From contig JALRBF010000072.1 of NCBI GenBank assembly GCA_023262365.1, positions 1-10,673 of the forward strand: a stretch of DNA of 10,673 bases, read 5' to 3'. Position numbers and translations under genes: made by a program. The notes under the pieces were generated by a model. That model did no database searches and was not told where the DNA came from. It worked only from the letters and a program-made list of their open reading frames with translations. Positions 1 to 6,973 of this stretch are shown here, piece after piece (within the stretch, counting starts at the first letter, position 1; every line of letters starts with the position of its first letter). This DNA is from Burkholderiaceae bacterium. GTDB lineage: Bacteria; Pseudomonadota; Gammaproteobacteria; Burkholderiales; Burkholderiaceae_C.

Positions 1-392
1 AACACGTCCTGCACGTCGCGACGGCGAACCGGCTGGTTGTTGATGTAGTAGCTGGACGTGCCGTCGCGCGTCAGCACGCGCTTGACGGCGATCTCGGAAA
101 ACTGGTTCCACTGCCCGCCAGCGCGGTGGCTGGCGTTGTCGAACACCAGCTCCACGCTGCTGCGGCTGGCCGGCTTGCGCGAGGTGGTGCCGTTGAAAAT
201 CACATCCTGCATGGATTCGCCGCGCAGCTCGCTGGCTTTGGACTCACCCAGCACCCAGCGCACGGCATCCATGATGTTGGACTTGCCGCACCCATTGGGC
301 CCAACCACCCCCACCATTTGGCCAGGCAGCTCAAAGTGGGTGGGGTCAGCAAACGACTTAAAGCCAGCGATTTTTATGGATTGAAGACGCAA
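1..392 (-). CDS. smc: Chromosome segregation protein SMC, N-terminal part (cut by the left edge)
   Basis: SMC is the ATPase of the bacterial condensin complex (with ScpA and ScpB), which organises and helps segregate the chromosome. Only the first 130 codons are present; the gene runs off the left edge. Translation starts [18 protein letters not shown], the classic SMC opening. Walker [10 protein letters not shown] is at residues 31-39, followed by the conserved block [20 protein letters not shown] (about 45-64) and the [17 protein letters not shown] stretch (114-130). The start is TTG (complement of 390-392): no ATG or GTG lies in frame between it and an in-frame TAA at 423-425, and it sits at the family's conserved first residue. 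No strong Shine-Dalgarno precedes it. It lies 105 bases downstream of modC in the same direction, so it may have its own promoter in that gap. Identification is secure. Confidence 0.95.
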   Translation of the reverse strand, partial: MRLQSIKIAGFKSFADPTHFELPGQMVGVVGPNGCGKSNIMDAVRWVLGESKASELRGESMQDVIFNGTTSRKPASRSSVELVFDNASHRAGGQWNQFSEIAVKRVLTRDGTSSYYINNQPVRRRDVQDV

Positions 393-497
393 GGTGTTGC
401 CAGGGGCGAGCCCGTTTCCGATTTATGCTGCAAGCCTTGCATGATACCCCGCGTTGTGCGGCCCGCCAGGGGGCCTGGGGTGCGCCTCCGGCGCTGT
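393..497. other. modC-smc intergenic gap with two small inverted repeats
   Basis: This 105-base gap separates modC from smc. It holds a near-perfect palindrome, TGCAAG-C-CTTGCA (429-441), and a short hairpin CCAGG-GGG-CCTGG (466-478). The hairpin lies 20 bases past the modC stop on the transcribed strand but has no T run after it, so it is not a convincing intrinsic terminator. I found no good pair of -35 and -10 boxes for smc. The palindrome could be an operator or chance. Confidence 0.3.
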
Positions 498-1207
498 CTA
501 AGCGGCACCAAGCAGGGCCGTGAGGCCCTCAGCCGGCACGGCCGCTAGGGCGCGGCCCGGCTCAAACACCACCGCCTCTTGGGCAAAACGCGCCGCGTAC
601 GGCAGGTCGTGCGTGACCAACAACACCGGCACGCCAGCCGCCTCGCGCCACTGCTCAAAGGCCTCGTACAGGCGCTGGCGCGTGGTCCAATCCACAGCCG
701 AAAACGGCTCATCCAACAGCAGCACCTTGGGCCGACGCGCCAAAGCCCGCGCCAAGGCCACACGCTGCTGTTCCCCCCCGAGAGCTGATGCGGCAACTGC
801 GCAGCCTTGGATTGCAGCCCCACGCGCTGCAGCCAATCGTGCGCTTGCTCAAGCCGGGGCTTGGCCGCTAGGTCAAGCATGCCAGCGGCCACATTGGCCA
901 GCGCCGAGAGGTGCGGAAACAAGCCCCACTGCTGGGGCATGTAGCCCACTCGGCGCAGCTGCGGCCTGAGGCACTGTCCATGGGCGCTGTCAAGCCACAC
1001 TTGGCTGCCCAGTCGCACCTGCCCCTGCGCACGCGGCAACACGCCGGCCACGGCACGCAGCACGCTTGATTTGCCAATGCCCGAGGGCCCCGCCAAGGCC
1101 ACCATGTGCCCGGGTTGCACCACAAAGTCGGCCTCAAGCGGCACCGGCTCGCGCAGCTTAAGGTTAACGTGCAGCGCGCACGGCGGCGCCTGACTAGGCT
1201 TGCTCAT
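498..1207 (-). pseudogene. modC: Molybdate ABC transporter ATP-binding protein ModC, frameshifted
   Basis: ModC is the cytoplasmic ATPase that powers molybdate import through ModB. The reading begins MSKPSQAPPC at 1207 and shows Walker A GPSGIGKSS (residues 40-48), a Q-loop around YMPQQ (89-93), and LSGG at 142-145. There the frame breaks. The rest of the signature (EQQR), Walker B VLLLDEPFSAVD and the H-loop VTHD lie in another minus-strand frame ending with TAG at 498-500. The break falls in seven C on the plus strand (773-779); eight would restore one protein of about 236 residues. This is either a sequencing or assembly error or a true mutation. Even repaired, the protein lacks the C-terminal TOBE/MOP molybdate-binding domain of long ModC proteins of about 350 residues. 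The start overlaps the end of modB by 14 bases, with GGAGGG seven bases upstream (1215-1220), indicating translational coupling. A related sulfate or tungstate importer ATPase is possible, but ModA and ModB favour molybdate. Confidence 0.88.
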
Positions 1208-1874
1208 GCGCGCGCCCTCCGGCCAGGCGTCGCCCCCAGCCACTGACCGCCCCCAACACCACCACCGAAAAAATCAACAGCAACACCGCCATCTGGCCTG
1301 CCGCCTCAAAATTAAAGGCCTGCACCTCATCGTAAATGGCCACGGCTAGGGTCTTGGTTTCGCCTTCAATGTTGCCCCCCACCATCAACACCACGCCAAA
1401 TTCACCCAAGGTATGGGCAAAGGTCAACACCACGGCGGTTAACACCCCTGGCCACACCAGCGGCAACTCAATGCGCCAAAACGCCTGCCAGGCCGACATG
1501 CCGCAGCACGCGGCGGTGTCGCGCAAATCGCGGCTAAGGTGCTCGAAGACGCGCTGCATGGGCTGCACCGCAAACGGCACGTTGACCAACACCGAGGCCA
1601 ACCACAGCCCGGCAAAGCTAAACACCAAAGGCTGCCCCAACCACTCGGCAAACCAGCGCCCCAGCGCACTTTGCTGGCCAAACGCCACCAGCAAGTAGTA
1701 ACCCACCACGGTGGGTGGCAGCACCAGCGGCGTGGCCAGCAAAGCCTCAACCCAGGGCTTGGCGGCGAACCGATGAAACGCCAGCCAGCGCGCCACGCCC
1801 AAGGCCAGCGGCACCAGCACCAACACCGTGGCCACCGCCAGCCACAACGACAAGCGCAACGCGTCCCAGTTCAT
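1194..1874 (-). CDS. modB: Molybdate ABC transporter permease ModB
   Basis: ModB forms the inner-membrane channel of the molybdate importer. The 226-residue protein has the normal family length and about five hydrophobic segments (roughly 8-30, 43-65, 84-104, 142-165, 193-213). Family hallmarks are visible: LPPTVVGYYLL (52-62); an EAA-type loop facing the ATPase (about 118-138, with G125 and the IELPL end); and HTLGEFGVVLMVGGN (154-168) followed by GETKTLAVAIYDEV. The ATG (1872-1874) follows directly on the TGA of modA, with a G-rich stretch just upstream as a possible ribosome site, so translation is probably coupled. Its 3' end overlaps the start of modC. Tungstate-type permeases look alike, so substrate assignment rests on the modABC context. 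Confidence 0.95.
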   Translation of the reverse strand: MNWDALRLSLWLAVATVLVLVPLALGVARWLAFHRFAAKPWVEALLATPLVLPPTVVGYYLLVAFGQQSALGRWFAEWLGQPLVFSFAGLWLASVLVNVPFAVQPMQRVFEHLSRDLRDTAACCGMSAWQAFWRIELPLVWPGVLTAVVLTFAHTLGEFGVVLMVGGNIEGETKTLAVAIYDEVQAFNFEAAGQMAVLLLIFSVVVLGAVSGWGRRLAGGRAHEQA

Positions 1875-2660
1875 TCAACCCCCCTGGGCCATGCCAAAAC
1901 CGTGCGCGGCCAACACCTCGCGCGCGTGGGGCTGTTGCAACTCGGCGTAAAGCGCCTGGGCTGCGGCCGAGGCGCGGCGCAGCCTTACCATGCGTTGGCG
2001 CAGCGGCCGGTGCCATCGCGGCGCAATGGCCACGTACCGCACCCGCGTGCGCAGCGGCGGCGCCACGGCCAGCGACAAGGCCACCACGCCACCGTCGGCC
2101 TCGGCGCTTAGGGCAAACTGCATGGCCTGTGCCACGTTTTCACCCCACACCAAATGCGGCTGCAACCCCTGCCACAAACCCATGGCCTGCAGCGCCTCCT
2201 GAGCTCGCATGCCGTAGGGGGCAATGCGCGGGTTGGCTAGGGCAAAGCGGCGCAATTGGCCTTGTGCCAAGCGCTGCCGCAACCCCTGCAGCGCCGCATC
2301 CAATGGCCAATCGGTTTGCTTGCCCGCCACCAGCGCCAAGCGCCCCAGGGCGTAAAGTGTGCCTTCGTCTTGCGTGAGGCCAGCGCGCTGCAAACGCTGC
2401 ACAAAGGCTTCATCGGCAGACAAAAACAAGTCAAACGGCGCGCCATGCTGAATCTGCATGGCCAACTGCCCCGAGGCCGCGTAACTCACCACCACCCGCG
2501 TGCCGGTGCGCCGCTCGTGGGCCTGCAGCACCTGGGGCAACGCAAACTGCAAATCCGACGCCGCGGCCACCCGCACCACCTCGGCCGTGCGAGCCAGCGC
2601 GGCCATGGGCCACAGCGTGGCGCACTGCAGCGCGCGACGTCGAAAAAGCATAACCATCAT
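1875..2660 (-). CDS. modA: Periplasmic molybdate-binding protein ModA
   Basis: ModA captures molybdate (often also tungstate) in the periplasm and delivers it to ModBC. The 261-residue protein begins with a basic stretch (RRR, residues 7-9) and a hydrophobic run ending ALA (21-23), consistent with a Sec signal peptide. Oxyanion-binding landmarks of the family follow: AAASDL (32-37), SYAASGQLAMQI (59-70), GAPFDLFLSAD (73-83), NPRIAPYG (143-150) and GENVAQA (173-179). The start is not certain: MMVM offers several in-frame ATG codons and no clear Shine-Dalgarno lies upstream. It sits 39 bases after the cytochrome c gene, with no ModE-like operator or obvious promoter in the gap. It could therefore be read through from the cytochrome genes or from a promoter inside them. 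Confidence 0.93.
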   Translation of the reverse strand: MMVMLFRRRALQCATLWPMAALARTAEVVRVAAASDLQFALPQVLQAHERRTGTRVVVSYAASGQLAMQIQHGAPFDLFLSADEAFVQRLQRAGLTQDEGTLYALGRLALVAGKQTDWPLDAALQGLRQRLAQGQLRRFALANPRIAPYGMRAQEALQAMGLWQGLQPHLVWGENVAQAMQFALSAEADGGVVALSLAVAPPLRTRVRYVAIAPRWHRPLRQRMVRLRRASAAAQALYAELQQPHAREVLAAHGFGMAQGG

Positions 2661-2699
2661 GGGCGCATGGTAGCCCAGCGCCCTGTTACGCGCCGGGCG

Positions 2700-3203
2700 C
2701 TAGCCGCCCTGAGCCCGCCCGTATTGGGCGTTAACTTGGTCGTGTCTGGCCTGTACCGATCGGGGCCAACGGCTTTTGATGTAAGACAACACCGCCACGA
2801 TGTCACTCTCACTTAGCGTGTTGCCATACGCTGGCATGTCGTTGGGGTAGGCCTTGCCCAGCATCTGCTCCAGTCCATGCGTGGTCACGGCAATCAGGTA
2901 GCTGTCGGGATGATGCCAGGTGTGGCCGGTCTCGTCGTGTGGTGGGGCGGGCAGCTTGCCATCGGGCAAGCGTACCCGCCAATTGGGCTGGCCTTCAAGG
3001 TTGGCGCCGTGGCACCTGGCACAGTTGTTGGCGTAAACCACCTCGCCGCGTAGCACCACTTGATCGTCGTAGGGGCGCAGCGTGCTGCCACCGGCACCCG
3101 CGCCGCTGGGCCACGCCAGCCACCCAACTGCCGCCACCAACAACGCCAGCACCGCTGCCCACATGCCTAGCGTGCCCCAACTGGGGGACGAGATTTTTGT
3201 CAT
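2700..3203 (-). CDS. Membrane-anchored class I c-type cytochrome
   Basis: This is a small haem c electron carrier expected on the periplasmic side of the inner membrane. Of 167 residues, about 12-32 form one hydrophobic segment without a clear cleavage site, so I read it as an anchor. The haem-binding motif CARCH is at 61-65. A plausible axial methionine is M123 in NDMPAYG, followed by the C-terminal helix [16 protein letters not shown] (131-146) typical of class I mono-haem domains. A His-rich central segment (GHTWHH, 93-98) is notable. GGGAAGG lies upstream of the ATG at a fair distance for a ribosome site. It lies 50 bases after the cytochrome c' gene and 39 before modA. The partner oxidoreductase cannot be told from sequence. 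Confidence 0.9.
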   Translation of the reverse strand: MTKISSPSWGTLGMWAAVLALLVAAVGWLAWPSGAGAGGSTLRPYDDQVVLRGEVVYANNCARCHGANLEGQPNWRVRLPDGKLPAPPHDETGHTWHHPDSYLIAVTTHGLEQMLGKAYPNDMPAYGNTLSESDIVAVLSYIKSRWPRSVQARHDQVNAQYGRAQGG

Positions 3204-3253
3204 GTCTTAGCCTTCCCTTGTATCTAAATGGGGCGGCCATGACAGGACGCGCC

Positions 3254-3700
3254 CTAGTTTTTGAAGCTGTCGTGGCATGCCTTGCAGGATTGGCCCAGCG
3301 CCCCGAAACGAACTTTTAGAGTGTCGGCCCCGGCTTTTTGTTCCACGGCATCGGCCAAAGCCTGAGCGGCCTTGCGGTTTTCTTCGGCCTTTTGCTTAAA
3401 GCCCTCCCAATTCAACCAAATGTCGTCGCGCGCGTCGGACGGCGGCGGGTTGGAGTCCGGCGGAAACGCCGCCGGCATTTCTTTGGCCCAGGCCGCGATG
3501 CGCAACGCGGCCTCGCGCACCGCTTGCATGTCGCCGCTGCCCAGCGCCGCTTTGATGCGTTGGGCGTCTTTTTTGTTTTGCTTGAAAGCCTGCTGGCGTT
3601 TTTGCACCAGCGCGTCCACATCCATGGCCGCAGCCGGCAGCGTCACCAGCGCCACGGTCAACCCCATCAGTGCCGTCACAACCACTTGAATTGTTTTCAT
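3254..3700 (-). CDS. Cytochrome c' (class II c-type cytochrome)
   Basis: Cytochromes c' are periplasmic four-helix-bundle haem proteins that bind nitric oxide and carbon monoxide; several are linked to nitric oxide tolerance, though the role is often unknown. The 148-residue precursor has a Sec signal peptide (hydrophobic core about 5-22, probable cleavage after AAA at 23-25). The haem motif CKACH is near the C-terminus (139-143), as expected for class II, with H143 as proximal ligand. By eye, RQQAF (35-39) aligns with helix A and puts Phe39 where many family members have a distal Leu. The ATG directly follows the addA TAA, and its ribosome site GAGGTGG (3706-3712) is made of the last codons of addA, implying coupled expression. 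Confidence 0.92.
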   Translation of the reverse strand: MKTIQVVVTALMGLTVALVTLPAAAMDVDALVQKRQQAFKQNKKDAQRIKAALGSGDMQAVREAALRIAAWAKEMPAAFPPDSNPPPSDARDDIWLNWEGFKQKAEENRKAAQALADAVEQKAGADTLKVRFGALGQSCKACHDSFKN

Positions 3701-6700
3701 TTAATCCACCTCAGTCCATGATCCATTGCCGCCAATTAGCGCGCCGCGCACGGTTTGGTGAGCAAACCAGGTTTGCACCGCGGCCATGTATCCGCGAACC
3801 TGATTGCGCGACGCCTCGTTTTGCTCGGGTCGATGCGCCGACTTGTAATCCAGTACCCACCAGCACCTCTGGTGGACGTCCCAAATCAGCCGGTCGATTC
3901 GCCCCCAGCCGCTCGCAGTGTACACATCCACCTCATTGGCCTCTTGCTGCACGCGGTCTTGGCGCCACACCCAAGCCGCCGGCCCGCTGCGTATGGCGTT
4001 GACCCGATGCTGCACTTCTTGCAATTGGGCGTGGTTGAGGCCAAAGGCCTGGGCCAAGGCTTGGGGTTCAACCGGCTCGGTGGGCCCGTGCGCGCTGAGG
4101 CCCTCGAGCCAACGGTGCATGGCCTGCCCCATGCGGCGCGCGTCGTCGCCGCAGGCATCCGTCTGAGCAAGCGGCGGCTCATTGGCTGCCTGCGCCGCCT
4201 GCGGCCAGCGATGCTCACCCCCCAGCCGGTAGGCCACCACCTCGGTTTGGGCCAGGCCCGGGGCGCCGGGTTCGGGCACCGTGGGTGCGGGTTGGGCCAG
4301 CGCCTGTAAGCGGGCGTACCAACTGTCTTGCGGCTTGGCCACCTCGTGACCACTGAGCACCAGATGGTGTTCGGCGCGGGTGGCGGCCACGTAAAGCAAA
4401 TTCAGGTCCTCCACTGCCTCGGCGCGGGCCTGCTGCAGGGCTAAGTCGGCCGCGCACACCGGTGGCTGCTGGCTCTGGCGCACAAACACCAGGCGCCGAG
4501 GCGCCTGGTCTTCAGGCGGCCAGTCCAGCCATGTCTCGTGGCTAGGCGCGCGCCGCGGGCCGGCGTTGGCGTCCATCAGCACCACCACCGGTGCCTCCAG
4601 GCCTTTGGCGCCGTGAATCGTCATCAACCGCACCGCTTCGGGCGCGGTGGGCCATTGGTGCGGTATGGCGCTGCGGCGCACGTGTTCGAGCCAGTCCTGT
4701 GGGCGTAACCAGCGGCCTTCTTGCAGCTGCAGTGCGGTGTCAAGCACGGCGTCGAGCTGGGCCTGCACCGAGGCCCACATGCTGGCGGGTACGCGCTGGG
4801 CGTAGGCGTTTACCGCGTCCAAGCGGTCCAGGGTGGCCACCAGAGCGTCATGCGGCGGCAGGCTTTGCAAGTACCCCGCGATGTGGCACAGGTGCGCCGC
4901 CCAGCTGCGCATGGTGGCGTTGTCCTCGTCACTGGCGTCAGCGTCTGGGGCCGCTTGCTGCAAGGCTTGCCACCACCGTTCGGTGGGTTGGGCTGCCAGG
5001 GCCTGGGCACGCCGCGCCAGGGCCGCGAGCTGCGCGTCGGTGGCGCCAAACAAAGGGCTGCGCAGCGCATGCGCCAACGCCAAGTCAGGGTGCGGCGCCA
5101 AGCAGGCTTGCACCAGCGCGGCCACGTCGCCCACCACGGGGCTGTCGCGCAGCAAGGTGCGGTCGGCCATGGCCGAGGCCACGCGATGCCGAGTCAGGGC
5201 CTCTTGCAAGCGCGCCAAGCGGCTGTTTTGTCGCGCCAGCACCAACACATCCGAGGGTGCCCAACCTTGAGACGGCAACACACCGGCGAGCCACTGTGCC
5301 AGCGTCTGGGCTTCGCGTTGCGCCGCGGCGTCCTCGCGCTCGGGCATGGGCTCGCACAAGGTGTCGCGCCAGGAGCTCGGCGTTTGGGTTTGGGAGGTTT
5401 TGCGCTCGGGCGCCGGCGCCAGTGGCAAGCGCCACACCGCACCCTCGTGCGTGTTTGCCCGGCCACTGTGATGCACACGAAACTCGGGCGCATCGGCCAT
5501 CCGTTGGGCCAAAGGTGCAATGCCGTCGTTGACCACCTGCACCACTTGCGGCGCGCAGCGCCTTGTCAAGTCGCAACCCAGCATGTGCGCGCCGTGCGTT
5601 TGCTGCAACCACGCCCGAGCCTGCACAAACACGCGCGCATCGGCACGACGAAAACGGTAAATCGACTGCTTGGGGTCGCCCACCACAAACACCCCAGGCG
5701 CGTCGCCGCCACCGGCCCCGGCGTAGGCTTCAAGCCAGGCGCGCAACGCGTGCCATTGCACCGGGTTGGTGTCTTGAAATTCATCAATCAGTACATGCTT
5801 GACGCGCGCGTCGAGTTGCTGCTGTATCCAACCGGCCACTTCGGCGTCTGCAAGCAAGTGCTCGGCCGCGCGTTCCACGTCGTTCATGTCAATTACGCCC
5901 AGCCGCTGCTTGAGCTCGCGCCACACCTGCAGCAGCGCGCGGCCGAGTTGCACCATGCGCAGCTGGTGGGCGTGGCAGCTGGCTTGATGCTGCGCTTGCT
6001 CCAGTTCGTCTACCTGCGCCATCAACTCGGCGTATGCCCCGCTGTCCTTGGCGGGCAGCGACTTGCGTGGCGTGCCCTTATCGGTGAGCAGCTCGGCCCG
6101 CACGCCGGCCCAGTCGTTGACCTCAAGCGCTTGCTGCATGCGCTGCACGCGTTGGCGCGCCGTATCGGTTTTGGCCGCCTGACCCATGGCGGTGCACAGC
6201 GCCCAGCACGCTTGATGCAACGCCGGGCTTTGCTCGAGCACGCGCGCCCAATCGGTCACGTGCGACCAAGCCGGAAAAACCTGCGCCACGGACTTGACCG
6301 ACGCCTCCAGCACCCCGGCGGCCTCGGCGCGCGTGAACTCAAGCTGACGCGGCAGCACCGACTCCAGCGCCGACTGCATGGCCGCCATGCCCAAGGTGCG
6401 TATACCCTGCTCTAAGACAGGGCGCAAGCTTTCGTCGCTCGCCACGTGGGCGTAGAACGCCGGCCATAACGCCCGGCGTAAATCGGCGTCGTCGTCTTGC
6501 AGCGTGGCGTGAAGCGGCAGTCCCAAGGACTGCAACACCTCCAGCGGGGCGTGCCTGAGCAAACTGGCAAACCAGCCATGAAACGTTGCCACCTGCACGC
6601 CGTCCAGTGCCTGCAACACCTCGTCATGCAAGCCCCGGGCGCGCGCCAGGGTGGCCGCATCGACGCTGGCTACGCCGCGCTCGCGCAGCGCTTGGCGCAG

Positions 6701-6973
6701 CGCGTCGTCATCCAGCACCGCCCACTGCTGCAGCAACGCGTGCAGCCGCCCGCGCATTTCGCCGGCAGCCTTGCGGGTAAAGGTAATGGCCAGCAACGAC
6801 CCGGGTGGCGCCCCGTCCAACATGGCCCTAGCCATGCGCGCGACCAGCATCCAAGTTTTGCCTGACCCGGCGCACGCCTCCACCACCACGTGTCGCCTGG
6901 GGTCACAGGCCACGCCGTAAAAAGCCTCGGCCGAGGCCGGCTTGCCGTCAACCCAAAAATGCGTGGCGCTCAT
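3701..6973 (-). CDS. addA: AddA-type helicase-nuclease (UvrD/RecB superfamily 1A), double-strand break repair
   Basis: This is the ATP-driven helicase-nuclease subunit of the AddAB complex, which resects DNA double-strand ends for RecA-dependent repair. The 1090 residues hold the SF1A motifs in order: Walker A ACAGSGKT (33-40), motif Ia ITFTRKAAGEM (63-73), Walker B LIDEFQDTNP (395-404), motif III GDPKQSIYRFRRA (432-444), a motif IV region LTRRCAP (469-475), motif V MTIHGAKGLEAPVVVL (784-799) and motif VI LLYVAATRAEHH (859-870). A RecB-family PD-(D/E)XK nuclease ends the protein: H953, D1027 (in GRID), D1042 and K1044 (in DYKS), then Q1058 and Y1062. All catalytic residues appear intact. The ATG overlaps the addB stop by four bases. 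A RecB-only annotation is possible, but the nuclease-bearing partner upstream argues for AddAB. Confidence 0.93.
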   Translation of the reverse strand: MSATHFWVDGKPASAEAFYGVACDPRRHVVVEACAGSGKTWMLVARMARAMLDGAPPGSLLAITFTRKAAGEMRGRLHALLQQWAVLDDDALRQALRERGVASVDAATLARARGLHDEVLQALDGVQVATFHGWFASLLRHAPLEVLQSLGLPLHATLQDDDADLRRALWPAFYAHVASDESLRPVLEQGIRTLGMAAMQSALESVLPRQLEFTRAEAAGVLEASVKSVAQVFPAWSHVTDWARVLEQSPALHQACWALCTAMGQAAKTDTARQRVQRMQQALEVNDWAGVRAELLTDKGTPRKSLPAKDSGAYAELMAQVDELEQAQHQASCHAHQLRMVQLGRALLQVWRELKQRLGVIDMNDVERAAEHLLADAEVAGWIQQQLDARVKHVLIDEFQDTNPVQWHALRAWLEAYAGAGGGDAPGVFVVGDPKQSIYRFRRADARVFVQARAWLQQTHGAHMLGCDLTRRCAPQVVQVVNDGIAPLAQRMADAPEFRVHHSGRANTHEGAVWRLPLAPAPERKTSQTQTPSSWRDTLCEPMPEREDAAAQREAQTLAQWLAGVLPSQGWAPSDVLVLARQNSRLARLQEALTRHRVASAMADRTLLRDSPVVGDVAALVQACLAPHPDLALAHALRSPLFGATDAQLAALARRAQALAAQPTERWWQALQQAAPDADASDEDNATMRSWAAHLCHIAGYLQSLPPHDALVATLDRLDAVNAYAQRVPASMWASVQAQLDAVLDTALQLQEGRWLRPQDWLEHVRRSAIPHQWPTAPEAVRLMTIHGAKGLEAPVVVLMDANAGPRRAPSHETWLDWPPEDQAPRRLVFVRQSQQPPVCAADLALQQARAEAVEDLNLLYVAATRAEHHLVLSGHEVAKPQDSWYARLQALAQPAPTVPEPGAPGLAQTEVVAYRLGGEHRWPQAAQAANEPPLAQTDACGDDARRMGQAMHRWLEGLSAHGPTEPVEPQALAQAFGLNHAQLQEVQHRVNAIRSGPAAWVWRQDRVQQEANEVDVYTASGWGRIDRLIWDVHQRCWWVLDYKSAHRPEQNEASRNQVRGYMAAVQTWFAHQTVRGALIGGNGSWTEVD
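3706..3712 (-). promoter_or_regulatory. Ribosome binding site of cytochrome c' inside the end of addA
   Basis: GAGGTGG on the minus strand lies five bases before the cytochrome c' ATG and is formed by the Glu-Val-Asp codons that end addA. It fixes the start at 3700 and indicates that ribosomes finishing addA may reinitiate on the cytochrome gene. Confidence 0.7.

Noticed and set aside
2661..2699. A ModE operator or molybdenum riboswitch upstream of modA.
   Set aside because: The gap is only 39 bases and shows neither the TATA-rich inverted repeat of ModE sites nor room for a riboswitch.
4721..6415. A 564-codon open frame on the plus strand opposite addA, and similar long plus-strand frames at 4591-5532, 7209-7970, 7961-8899 and 8089-8919.
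   Set aside because: They lie entirely antisense to well-supported addA and addB, have low-complexity Arg/Ala/Pro/His/Gln-rich translations with no recognisable motif, and are typical of GC-rich shadow frames.
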